DNA from: Prevotella sp.
GTDB taxonomy: Bacteria > Bacteroidota > Bacteroidia > Bacteroidales > Bacteroidaceae
Length of the DNA: 28,084 nt
Assembly: GCA_017428805.1 (NCBI GenBank)
Contig: JAFRQC010000028.1
Coordinates: forward strand, 1 to 28,084
Reading direction: 5' to 3'
Part shown: positions 1 to 6,936 of the stretch, piece by piece
Position numbering within the stretch: position 1 is the first letter of the stretch
How the letters are laid out: each line of letters starts with the position of its first letter
The notes under the pieces: generated by a model
What the model saw: the letters and a program-made list of their open reading frames with translations, nothing else
The model's database searches: none
Told to the model about the DNA's origin: nothing
Position numbers and translations under genes: made by a program

Positions 1-387
1 TAATATATATAAATATAGACCATAATTTTGAGGTTTGCTGATGCAAAAAAGAACTGTAACGCTGTAACGCCGTAACGCGATTGGTAATAATGTTTTACAA
101 TTGTACAAACAAAAACATTACACCTTTGAAGGACTATTGAAAGCGGAAGTTTGGGCTAGGGAAAGTCCGACTTTACAGTAAGGAAACTCAGACTTTGGGC
201 TAAGGAAAGTCCAGAAGCCCGAAAAGCGCTGAAAATGGGCATTTTCGGCAATTAATCACGGTTGCGAATTTTGTTTACACACACCAAAACGGCCTCCAAA
301 TTTATTTCTTAAATTATCTTAAATTTTGGCCAAAATCGTGCAAGATTTTGCGATTTTGTAGTTATAGCTATAGACGAACGATTAAAA
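1..387. other. Non-coding, repeat-rich upstream region
   Basis: No convincing gene is seen here. It holds three head-to-tail copies of an 8-base unit (tGTAACGC/cGTAACGC, 55-78), the 22-base tandem repeat listed separately (148-213), a perfect 7-base-pair hairpin GAAAATG-gg-CATTTTC (231-246), a direct repeat TCTTAAATT (307-326), a perfect 14-base palindrome ATTTTGGCCAAAAT (323-336), and repeated GATTTTG just before the first gene. A TAATTTTG at 23-30 resembles a -7 element but has no convincing partner. Promoter and regulatory sites for the 388-4736 cluster probably lie here, but I cannot assign a start site with confidence. Confidence 0.6.
148..213. repeat. Three-copy 22-base tandem repeat
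   Basis: Three adjacent units of about 22 bases start near 148, 170 and 192, with the shared pattern a-cTTT-nnnn-TA-r-GGAAA-s-TC. Units one and three share TTTGGGCTA and GGAAAGTCC; unit two is more diverged (ACAG for GGGC, ACTC for AGTC). Unit junctions create short inverted repeats such as AAAGTCCGACTTT. No spacers separate the units, so this is a minisatellite and not a CRISPR array. Function is unknown; its place upstream of a sigma-factor cluster makes a regulatory role possible. Confidence 0.65.
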
Positions 388-1197
388 ATGTATGCAATGA
401 AACTGATAAAAAGATTCATGATGATGCTCGTAGCGGCCACATTTCTGGTTGCTTGCTCGACAGACGGGACTGAAGTGGACGGTGGTTACATCGATGAGGA
501 CGGCAATTTTGTGCCAAAGACGGAGGTGTGGACGGTGACCATCGAGCCGGAGTACATATTGAACCATTCGTACTGGGGTGGCTACACGGGTCTCGGCATC
601 CAGATGGAGGCCATCGACCTCACGGGAAAGACCGTTGGAACGTTCTTCCTCGACGAGATTCAGGGCTTCAAGTTCGAGGAGGGCTATCGCTACATCCTCT
701 CTGTAGAGGCAACGACGACGGATCCGAGAATTGCTGACAGCGGCAAGTACAGGTTTAAATTAAGAAATGTGCTGAGCAAGACGTATGTCGGCATTCGCAC
801 GGAGGGCCAGCGCGAGGTGACGATGGACGTGCGGTTGGTGAAGATGATGCGACCTGACCAGACGTCGTCGGAGTGTTTCCACTATCTCTGCGGACAGGCG
901 ACTGACGGCAGCGAGACGCTCGACATGAATCTGTATGAGATCTACTATCCCGATACGGATACGCCTCAACTCTATAAGTGGCTGACAAGTCTTGACCATC
1001 ACGTCGCCCGAATGCGGCTGACCATCACGCCGTCAGAGCGCCCCGTGTTCGGCAGCCACCGCTATCGCATCCGTCTGAAGGAAGAAATCAGCCGTCAGGA
1101 ACTGGAGGGCGACAGCGTGGCCATCGCGCCTACGGAAGAGGCCTATCGCCAGAAATACGATGAACTGGTCTATGGCATCATTCAGGACTATCAATAA
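388..1197 (+). CDS. DUF4377-like lipoprotein
   Basis: A predicted envelope lipoprotein of 269 residues. The N-terminus has a charged start, a hydrophobic stretch and a lipobox LVAC near residues 19-22, so the mature protein starts at that Cys. An in-frame ATG at 397 gives a more typical signal peptide (MKLIKRF) and may be the true start. Residues about 45-130 match the DUF4377 pattern: a Trp-containing first strand, IQGFKFEEGYRYILSVE, a DP-iAD segment and KLRNVLSKT. The second half (about 140-245) ends in a similar strand pattern (YRIRLKEEIS) and may be a second diverged copy. No catalytic motif is seen. It is first in a tight same-strand cluster ending with an ECF sigma and anti-sigma-like gene, 36 bases before the next lipoprotein. 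A sensing or envelope-stress role is inferred only. Confidence 0.8.
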   Translation: MYAMKLIKRFMMMLVAATFLVACSTDGTEVDGGYIDEDGNFVPKTEVWTVTIEPEYILNHSYWGGYTGLGIQMEAIDLTGKTVGTFFLDEIQGFKFEEGYRYILSVEATTTDPRIADSGKYRFKLRNVLSKTYVGIRTEGQREVTMDVRLVKMMRPDQTSSECFHYLCGQATDGSETLDMNLYEIYYPDTDTPQLYKWLTSLDHHVARMRLTITPSERPVFGSHRYRIRLKEEISRQELEGDSVAIAPTEEAYRQKYDELVYGIIQDYQ

Positions 1198-1233
1198 ATT
1201 AACGGAATTCAAGGACTATAAAATAAATAAGGT

Positions 1234-2043
1234 ATGAGAAAGTTTGGAATTATCTTAATAGGTGTGTGTTTGGCACTGAGCACATCGTGTTCAAAAGAAG
1301 AGGAAGTCGAAAAGCCCATTGATAACAGTGAGCCTGTAGTCCCTATGACGAACTATGTAATGACAGGTGTATTCGAGGGAGAATGGGACAATATGACGGA
1401 GCCTACCAAGGGGAGAATAACGGTGAACAATGAATACATCATCATTGATGAACTGCCGGCAGAGGGCATCCTTAAGGGACTTATAATGGACATGAATGCT
1501 GTTTATCTCGTTCGTCCTACGATAAAGGAAGAAATGGCCGATTCCATTGGGAATATCTTCTTCGCAGAATCCTACAAATACCCAAAAGCCAATTTGGAAA
1601 TCAAGTATGAGATTGATTCCTTTTCAGAAGGGAACTATTGGGCAAAGGCTTCAAGCATCAAGAGCATGTGGTCAGACATCAGTACGGTCATTGAATCTCC
1701 CGTTTCTGGAGAGACCATCGTCATCGACCCTCCAGAGCCAAACACCATCTCGTTCTCCGTAGAGGCTGATGGCGTTCCCTACCGCATTGACCTTGTAAGT
1801 AAGGATCATGAATGCAACGCAAGATTCGACATGAACGACAACACATGGAATACACCAGGAATGTGGAGCATCCTATACTGGTTTAAGGCCTACAGATTCA
1901 TTAACTTACAAACTGGCAAACAATGGGATTTAAGAATTGTTCACGATTGGCCTCGTAGACACGATAAAGAAGATACCATACCTTTTGGATTCTATTCTTC
2001 AAAATTAATGGGCTCAACCGAAGAAAGAGTTGTCTTCCATTAA
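1234..2043 (+). CDS. Hypothetical lipoprotein, paralogue of its neighbour
   Basis: A 269-residue predicted lipoprotein of no family I recognise. The signal peptide MRKFGIILIGVCLALSTSC ends in a plausible lipobox (STSC), followed by an acidic spacer KEEEVEKPIDN typical of exposed Bacteroidetes lipoproteins. It is clearly related to the next gene: both begin M-R-(K/R)-FGIIL-GV-LA, both carry G(V/I)FEGEW then a GRI strand, and both have F-V-AD-V-YRI(D/N)L about 170-190 residues in. This indicates tandem duplication followed by divergence. Gaps of 36 and 24 bases to its neighbours fit one transcript. No active-site motif is visible; a small beta-sandwich ligand-binding protein is a guess. Confidence 0.8.
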   Translation: MRKFGIILIGVCLALSTSCSKEEEVEKPIDNSEPVVPMTNYVMTGVFEGEWDNMTEPTKGRITVNNEYIIIDELPAEGILKGLIMDMNAVYLVRPTIKEEMADSIGNIFFAESYKYPKANLEIKYEIDSFSEGNYWAKASSIKSMWSDISTVIESPVSGETIVIDPPEPNTISFSVEADGVPYRIDLVSKDHECNARFDMNDNTWNTPGMWSILYWFKAYRFINLQTGKQWDLRIVHDWPRRHDKEDTIPFGFYSSKLMGSTEERVVFH

Positions 2044-2067
2044 GAAATCACCAAAACAAGAATTGTT

Positions 2068-2760
2068 ATGAGACGATTTGGAATCATATTATTAGGCGTT
2101 GGGTTAGCGGTCGCGATGTCTTGCTCAAAAGACAATATCGATGACGTCTATACCCAGCAAATTTCTCAGCAATCGGCAAATGACACAACGAACGTCCTAT
2201 CCAGCCTGATTGTCTCCAGCGGCATCTTCGAGGGTGAATGGAGGCTGAGTAAGTATGGAAAGACCTGTGAGGGACGGATAGAAGCAAACGGAGACACGAT
2301 CACCTTCGACATTCCTGCCGACTACCTCTTTCCGAGGTTAGGGTTCGTGACAGACCAGAGGAAGGCGATGTATCCTGAGGAGCCGCTATTTGCGACACCA
2401 TACCCCACCTATTTTGACACCAAACAGACGATGGGCTGTTCGACGCAGGGAGTTTCGAAGGAAGCCATCTATTATGAGATGGCGGGAATCATAGCTGAGA
2501 TTGACTTTGGCAATAAACCCTCGTTTGGTGTGAAGGCCGACAGCGTGGATTACCGTATAAACCTGATAGCCATCAAAGAACAGCCGACGGCTGTCTTCGA
2601 CAATAACACGAGGCTGTGGACAGTGGCCATTCCTATCGACCAAGTGTCGGCCTATAACTGTCGGACAAGTAATCTGATTACTTCGTCATACCTCGATGAA
2701 GAAAATCCGGACAAGTCTGCTTGGCTATTAGTATTCAGGGCTACAAAAAGAATCAAATAG
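2068..2760 (+). CDS. Hypothetical lipoprotein, paralogue of upstream gene
   Basis: A 230-residue predicted lipoprotein and tandem paralogue of the preceding gene. The signal peptide MRRFGIILLGVGLAVAMSC ends in a lipobox (AMSC). Conserved blocks shared with the upstream copy are GIFEGEW near residues 52-58, a GRIEANGDTITFDIPAD strand pair, and FGVKADSVDYRINL near 152-165. The C-terminus differs and is shorter. The stop codon lies only three bases before the GTG start of the ECF sigma factor, so translation of the two is probably coupled. It may belong to the regulon or sensing side of the sigma system; this is inferred from position only. Confidence 0.8.
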   Translation: MRRFGIILLGVGLAVAMSCSKDNIDDVYTQQISQQSANDTTNVLSSLIVSSGIFEGEWRLSKYGKTCEGRIEANGDTITFDIPADYLFPRLGFVTDQRKAMYPEEPLFATPYPTYFDTKQTMGCSTQGVSKEAIYYEMAGIIAEIDFGNKPSFGVKADSVDYRINLIAIKEQPTAVFDNNTRLWTVAIPIDQVSAYNCRTSNLITSSYLDEENPDKSAWLLVFRATKRIK

Positions 2761-2763
2761 GTC

Positions 2764-3315
2764 GTGCAGGAGACAGAACGACAGTTGGTAGAGGCGATAC
2801 ATGCTGGAGAACGGGAGGCGTTGCGGCGCCTCTATGAACGCTACTCCAGATACGCGATGGGCGTGAGCCTGCGGATTGTGCCTGAGCGTGAAGACTCGCT
2901 CGACATCGTACAGGACGCCTTCGTCAGCATCCTCACCTCCATCGGCTCCTTCGAATATCGCGGCGAGGGCTCGCTGAGAAACTGGGTGGCAAGGATCACC
3001 ACCCATCGCGCCCTGGACTGGATGAGGAGTCACGACAGACTGCTGTTCTCAGACCAACTGCCCGATGAAACCGCAGAAGAGGAGGATGAAACACCCCTCG
3101 AGGAGGTTCCTCCAGACATACTGAGCGGGATGATCGACCGTCTGCCAGAAACAAGCAAGACGATTGTCACCCTGCATTCCTTCGGACAGATGTCGCACAA
3201 GGAGATCGCCCAAAAGCTGGGCATCAGCGCCAAGACATCGATGTCGCAATTCTCTCGAGCCAGACGGCTACTGGAAATGATGATGAAAGAATACTTAAAC
3301 TCACAAGGAATATGA
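2764..3315 (+). CDS. ECF-type RNA polymerase sigma factor
   Basis: A 183-residue ECF sigma factor. Region 2 covers about residues 10-90: an RRLYERYSRYAMGVSLRI helix, then the core-binding segment DSLDIVQDAFVSI and the -10 recognition region with NWVARITTHRALDWMR. An acidic linker (DETAEEEDETPLEE) leads to region 4 at about 122-172, with the helix-turn-helix SHKEIAQKLGISAKTSMSQF. The start is GTG at 2764, three bases after the upstream stop; no in-frame ATG precedes region 2, and without the GTG the first helix would be lost. Its stop overlaps the start of the next gene (ATGA), the classic sigma/anti-sigma arrangement. It probably directs transcription of envelope genes, perhaps including its own cluster. 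Confidence 0.95.
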   Translation: MQETERQLVEAIHAGEREALRRLYERYSRYAMGVSLRIVPEREDSLDIVQDAFVSILTSIGSFEYRGEGSLRNWVARITTHRALDWMRSHDRLLFSDQLPDETAEEEDETPLEEVPPDILSGMIDRLPETSKTIVTLHSFGQMSHKEIAQKLGISAKTSMSQFSRARRLLEMMMKEYLNSQGI

Positions 3316-4736
3316 AACAGAAAAGGCAACAGACAGGTGGACACAGTCCCGAAGAGGACTGGGCTCAACGGCTACGCGACCATCTGGCAGGATATGAAGT
3401 GCCTGTGCCTGATGATCTGTGGGAGAAGATCGAGGCCAGACTGCCGAAGGAGGTGAAGGTGGTAAGCCCGACTCCGAAGAAGGAGGCGAGGATTGTTCCT
3501 TTGTGGGCGAGATGGGCTGCAGTAGCGGCGGTGTTTGTGGGAGGATTGATGATTTTGTGGAATGTGGAAAGTGGAATGTGGAATGAGAATAGTCATGAGG
3601 CGGATCAGACTGCCGCAGTTCTCCCCCTGAGTAGGGGGAGCCAGAGGGGGTCTGAGCAGGCGCATTCTCAGGCGGAACGTAAGGCGGAGTTTAAGGCGGA
3701 GCTTGAGGCGGAGCTTGAGGCGGAGCTTGAGGCGGATCAGACCACCCCTAACCCCTCCTACTCAGGAGGGGAAACGGATACTCCTGAGGGCATCGGGCTA
3801 AAGGCAAAGGCCCCAGCGCTCTTGGCTGAAGAGAGACCGATGGAATCGGAGAAAAAGGCTGAAGAAAAGCCTTTAGAGCCCATTTCATCGGGAGAAAAGT
3901 CGGCAGAGGAACCCAAGGAGCCCACTTCGCCAGAAGGAAAGCCCATTCTGCCCATTTCATCGGATGATAAGCCCATTCCATCGGAAGAAAAGCCCGCAGA
4001 GCCCGAGAAGAGCCCGGAGGACGTCATCCGCGAGTTGGATCAGAAGATCGCTGAATATAAGCAGCATCGCAACGGGAGCGCCGCCATCAACCTCTATGCC
4101 TCCAACGGCTTCGGCCACCAGTCGTACCGCAATGGTGTGCTGATGAGTCAGGAAATGCTCTCTAATTATGATTACTATACGAATCCCGACAGTCACGGCA
4201 CCCGAGCCGGCAGCAGTCCTGTCTATCTGGCGAACCACGAGGAACGGCAGAAGTTTTACCAGCCCATCTCGTTCGGCTTGAGCGTAAATATCCCCATTTC
4301 ATCGGGATTCTCCGTATCGTCTGGCGTCGTCTATACCCGTCTGCGCTCCGACTTCACCAGCATCGCAAACAGCCTCGTCTACGAGCGGCAGCAGACGCTC
4401 CACTATGTGGGCATCCCACTGACGGTGCAGTATAACGTGTGGCAGTGGCGCGGACTGAATGTCTATGCGGCGGCAGGCGGACAGGCAGACTTTAATGTGA
4501 GCGCGTGCGTGACGACGGAGGGAACGGAGACGAAACTGGAGAAAGACGATGTGCAGTGGTCGGTGAATGCGGCCGTAGGTGTGCAGTATAACTTCATTCC
4601 GCAGTTAGGCATCTATGTGGAACCGGGCGTCAAGCACTACTTCGACAACGGAAGCCACATCCGAAACTTCTTCAAGTACCGTCCTACGAACTTCAACCTT
4701 CAGATTGGACTAAGACTGAACATGGGAAAGAAATAA
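3312..4736 (+). CDS. Dual-membrane anti-sigma-like protein with outer-membrane barrel
   Basis: A 474-residue protein that appears to span both membranes. Residues 1-60 are charged and cytoplasmic, with a short motif typical of these anti-sigma-like proteins (PDDLWEKIEARLP, 33-45). Residues 64-85 form one transmembrane helix. Residues about 86-255 are a low-complexity periplasmic linker rich in Glu, Lys, Pro and Ser. Residues about 256-474 are an outer-membrane beta-barrel of the porin/OMP type, with alternating strands (FGLSVNIPISSGFSVSSGVV, HYVGIPLTVQYNV) and a final strand FNLQIGLRLNM. The start overlaps the sigma stop by four bases. This architecture matches the dual membrane-spanning anti-sigma factors reported in Bacteroides thetaiotaomicron (Dma1 with sigma Das1). 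The linker contains an in-frame dispersed palindromic element and a 12-base tandem repeat. Sigma binding and the sensed signal are inferred. Confidence 0.85.
   Translation: MKQKRQQTGGHSPEEDWAQRLRDHLAGYEVPVPDDLWEKIEARLPKEVKVVSPTPKKEARIVPLWARWAAVAAVFVGGLMILWNVESGMWNENSHEADQTAAVLPLSRGSQRGSEQAHSQAERKAEFKAELEAELEAELEADQTTPNPSYSGGETDTPEGIGLKAKAPALLAEERPMESEKKAEEKPLEPISSGEKSAEEPKEPTSPEGKPILPISSDDKPIPSEEKPAEPEKSPEDVIRELDQKIAEYKQHRNGSAAINLYASNGFGHQSYRNGVLMSQEMLSNYDYYTNPDSHGTRAGSSPVYLANHEERQKFYQPISFGLSVNIPISSGFSVSSGVVYTRLRSDFTSIANSLVYERQQTLHYVGIPLTVQYNVWQWRGLNVYAAAGGQADFNVSACVTTEGTETKLEKDDVQWSVNAAVGVQYNFIPQLGIYVEPGVKHYFDNGSHIRNFFKYRPTNFNLQIGLRLNMGKK
3557..3585. repeat. GTGGAATG short repeat within coding sequence
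   Basis: Three closely spaced copies of GTGGAA(T/A)G-like units (gtggaatg, gtggaaag, gtggaatg, then gtggaatg partly overlapping) lie directly after the transmembrane helix of the anti-sigma-like protein and encode WNVESGMWNE. The unit looks like simple-sequence repeat material unrelated to the domain on either side. It may be a separate small insertion at the head of the linker. Confidence 0.45.
3621..3771 (-). repeat. In-frame palindromic element pair in the linker
   Basis: Left half, 3621-3654: palindrome CTCCCCCTGAGTAGGGGGAG plus tail ccagagggggtctg. This is identical over 34 bases to the reverse complement of the right half of the intergenic copy ending near 15936. Right half, 3738-3771: reverse complement of the other half type, palindrome CCCCTCCTGAGTAGGAGGGG plus tail ttaggggtggtctg, one base different from 15820-15853. 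The two halves face each other as in the intergenic copies, here in reverse orientation and with a spacer swollen by a 12-base tandem repeat. Length and frame keep the gene open; the halves encode LPLSRGSQRGSE and QTTPNPSYSGGE. Confidence 0.85.
3671..3737. repeat. 12-base tandem repeat encoding KAEL/EAEL units
   Basis: Five units of 12 bases plus a partial one, GGCGGAnnnTnA, run from 3671; units three to five are identical (ggcggagcttga). They encode the series KAEFKAELEAELEAELEAD in the periplasmic linker. A 15-base direct repeat (tgaggcggatcagac) lies at 3596-3610 and again at 3728-3742, bracketing the first palindrome half and the array. Units are multiples of three bases, so copy-number change by slippage would alter linker length without breaking the frame. 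Confidence 0.8.
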
Positions 4737-4739
4737 CAA

Positions 4740-4809
4740 ACCACGAATTACACTAATTTCACTAATTTGCTGCGCATGAATAATTAGTTTAATTAGTGTA
4801 ATTAGTGGT
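4740..4809. repeat. AT-rich 28-base inverted repeat, copy 1
   Basis: Arms 4740-4767 (ACCACGAATTACACTAATTT...) and 4782-4809 are reverse complements with about three mismatches, around a loop containing GCTGCGC. Each arm is itself built from (A/C)ACTAATT/ACGAATT units. It lies between the convergent barrel gene and the response regulator, three bases from the regulator stop. It could serve as a two-way terminator, although there is no clean T-tract. Related copies are at 5527-5599 and 18000-18081. Confidence 0.75.
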
Positions 4810-4811
4810 CA

Positions 4812-5510
4812 TTAATCAACCAATAATTGTAAGCCGACGCCGCGGACGGTTTTGAGGGTGATGCGAGGTTCGTCGGAGAGGAGCTTGCGGAGTTTGTTGA
4901 CGAAGACATCGAGGGAACGGGAGGCGAAGTAATCGTCTTCGGTGTTCCAGAATCGGCTGAGGATCGCCTCTCGCCGCACGACGTTGTTCTTGTTCTCTGC
5001 CAGCAGCTGCAGGATCTGCGCCTCACGCTGGGTGATGGTCTGCGCGAGGTTCGTCTCGTCGTTGCGCAGTGTGGCGTGATCGGCATCGAGCGTGTATTTG
5101 CCTAACTTATAGTGACGGGTCTCATTCTGCGTCTTTGCCCCACCCCGCATCTTCATCAGCGCCTGGATATGGGCGTCGAGTTCTTCGGGCACGAAAGGCT
5201 TCTTCACGTAGTTGTTGATGCCAAGCCGATAACCCGCCTTCACGTCATTGGGCGAAGTGAGGGCTGAGGTGAAGATGATGATCACGTCCTGATCGGTCTC
5301 ACGGATGCGCTCCACCATCTCGAAACCGTTCATCACGGGCATGTCGATGTCGGAGATGATCACGTCGGGTCTGGTCTCCTGCCAGGCTTGGAGGCCTTCC
5401 TTGCCGTTCGTGGCGGTGGTCACGGTGTAGCCGCCGATGATGTCCTCGAGACCCGTCTTCTCGATATACGCTAACGATGCGTCGTCTTCAACCAAAAGTA
5501 ACTTTACCAT
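4812..5510 (-). CDS. OmpR-type response regulator
   Basis: A 232-residue two-component response regulator. The receiver domain (1-120) has the acidic pair E8/D9/D10, the likely phospho-acceptor D54 in IISDIDMPVMNG, T81 and the conserved K104 in VKKPF. Residues about 135-230 form an OmpR/PhoB winged helix, with ITQREAQILQLLAENKNNVV, the recognition helix ASRSLDVFVNKLRKLL and the wing ITLKTVRGVGLQL. It should bind promoter DNA when phosphorylated by the kinase encoded just upstream on the same strand. The 94-base gap between the two genes is filled by an AT-rich inverted repeat, which could lower or tune read-through. Targets are unknown. Confidence 0.95.
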   Translation of the reverse strand: MVKLLLVEDDASLAYIEKTGLEDIIGGYTVTTATNGKEGLQAWQETRPDVIISDIDMPVMNGFEMVERIRETDQDVIIIFTSALTSPNDVKAGYRLGINNYVKKPFVPEELDAHIQALMKMRGGAKTQNETRHYKLGKYTLDADHATLRNDETNLAQTITQREAQILQLLAENKNNVVRREAILSRFWNTEDDYFASRSLDVFVNKLRKLLSDEPRITLKTVRGVGLQLLVD

Positions 5511-5526
5511 ATTCCTTTTTATTTAA

Positions 5527-5599
5527 ACCACGAATTTCACTAATTTCACTAATTTTAGCTGCGCACAGAATAATTAGTTTAATTCGTGTAATTAGTGGT
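5527..5599. repeat. AT-rich 28-base inverted repeat, copy 2
   Basis: Arms 5527-5554 and 5572-5599 are near-complementary, with the loop again carrying GCTGCGC. Both arms closely match copy 1 (4740-4809). It sits between the histidine kinase stop and the response-regulator start, inside the probable operon. In transcript form it would make a long hairpin that could attenuate or stabilise the messages differently. Confidence 0.75.
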
Positions 5600-5604
5600 C
5601 GTTA

Positions 5605-6894
5605 TTATTTCGGTATAAATAATGTGAACTCTGAGTATTTGTCTTTCTCGCTGGTGACGGTGACCTTGCCACCGTGGGCCTGCATGACCTGATCGACGTA
5701 GTTCAGTCCGAGGCCAAAGCCTGAGACGCCGCCCTTGCGGTTCTTCTCATGCACGGCAGCACGGCCGAACTTATCGAAGATGATACGCTGATCTTCGCGG
5801 GAGATGCCGATGCCGTTATCGCGCACCTTCAGCAGGACGTACTTGTCGCTGCTCTGTGTCGTGATGCGGATTTCGATGTTTTCCTTCGAGTACTTGATGG
5901 CATTGTCGACGAGATTGGAGATGGCTTCGGCGAGATATTGTTCGTCGGCGAGGACGTGGCGTTCGAGCAAATCCACGATGAAATCGATGTTTTTATCCGT
6001 TTTGGCCTTCGCCTTCTCCACGATATCATCGATGATGGGTTCCAGGTTTACGTCCTGTTTGTTCAAGATGAGTTTCTTGTTTTCGAGCTTCGAGATGGTG
6101 AGCAGCTTGTTGACGAGTGCCAGCAGGTGTTCGGCCTCACTCTCGATGATGGCGTAGTATTTCTCCTTGATCGCCGGTTTGTCATCCACCTTGCCGCTGT
6201 GGAGGAACCGCGCACCCATGATGATGCTCGACAAAGGCGACTTCATGTCGTGTACCATCGCGTAGGAGAAGTCATTGCGGAGGTCGGCCATCATTTTCTG
6301 CTCGTCGAGGTAGCGCAGCAGTCTCAGCAGGATGGCTCCAAAGAGTATCAGGATGATGGCGCTGGCCGCAAAGAGCGGGCTGAGCCGGCGGACAAGCGTC
6401 GGATAGGGATTATTAAGTGCGAGCCGGATGCCCCGCGACTGGTCGCGACGGGTGCTGAACACCCGCGTCTTCAAGGCGGCGGACGACAGGCGGTCGTTGT
6501 TCTGACGGAGGATGCGGCCGTCGGCATCGACTTCCATCAAGGTGAAATTACGGTCGAGGCTCACCACGCTGAGCAGGGAGTCGACATACTGTGCCAACGT
6601 ATCGAGCGACACTTCGGAGTGATAACGCCGGCTGAGCACGTCGTTCATGCCCTCTACCGACGATTCCAACGAGAGGTCGCCGCGCAGATGGGGCAGGCTG
6701 AGGGTATCACCGACGGAGACAACCTCCGCCCGCTGATAGCTCTCGTAGAACATGCCCCACGTCAACTGATTACCGGCACGCTCAGAGATGTCGGTGACGG
6801 CCGAGCGGTAGGTCATCCACATGTAGAGTCCCAACAGCAGCATGACCGCCACCATCGCCGCTACAGACACATATTTATATTTATTCTTCTGCAT
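5605..6894 (-). CDS. Membrane sensor histidine kinase
   Basis: A 429-residue histidine kinase. Transmembrane helices lie at about 8-28 and 172-193, leaving a periplasmic sensor of about 140 residues of no recognised fold. HisKA follows, with the phospho-acceptor H215 in MVHDMKSPLSSI. The ATPase domain has the N box (NLVDNAIKYS, about 327-336), G1 (VRDNGIGI, 358-364), an F-box-like IIFDKFGR, and G2 (GVSGFGLGLNYV, 389-400). The frame opens further upstream to a TTG at 6906, but that codon lies inside the -7 promoter element, so ATG 6894 (MQKNKYKY) is chosen. It is transcribed ahead of the response regulator and the two form a pair. Confidence 0.95.
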   Translation of the reverse strand: MQKNKYKYVSVAAMVAVMLLLGLYMWMTYRSAVTDISERAGNQLTWGMFYESYQRAEVVSVGDTLSLPHLRGDLSLESSVEGMNDVLSRRYHSEVSLDTLAQYVDSLLSVVSLDRNFTLMEVDADGRILRQNNDRLSSAALKTRVFSTRRDQSRGIRLALNNPYPTLVRRLSPLFAASAIILILFGAILLRLLRYLDEQKMMADLRNDFSYAMVHDMKSPLSSIIMGARFLHSGKVDDKPAIKEKYYAIIESEAEHLLALVNKLLTISKLENKKLILNKQDVNLEPIIDDIVEKAKAKTDKNIDFIVDLLERHVLADEQYLAEAISNLVDNAIKYSKENIEIRITTQSSDKYVLLKVRDNGIGISREDQRIIFDKFGRAAVHEKNRKGGVSGFGLGLNYVDQVMQAHGGKVTVTSEKDKYSEFTLFIPK

Positions 6895-6903
6895 TCCCGC
6901 CTG

Positions 6904-6935
6904 CAAAGGTAATCCAAATCAGACGAATCTCCAAA
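6904..6935 (-). promoter_or_regulatory. Bacteroidetes-type promoter of the kinase/regulator pair
   Basis: Read on the minus strand: TTTG (6935-6932), exactly 20 bases, then TACCTTTG (6911-6904). This matches the known Bacteroidetes sigma-A consensus TTTG-N19-21-TAnnTTTG. The transcript should begin near 6897, just before the ATG at 6894, so the message has almost no leader. It also shows that the longer TTG-started frame is not translated from this promoter. Confidence 0.8.
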
Positions 6936-6936
6936 T

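Noticed and set aside
148..213. Possible CRISPR array
   Set aside because: The repeat units are directly adjacent with no unique spacers, units are diverged, and no cas gene is present.
5749..6912. A 387-codon open frame antisense to the histidine kinase
   Set aside because: The opposite strand encodes a complete kinase with all motifs; the antisense product is rich in Asp, Val and His without any family pattern.
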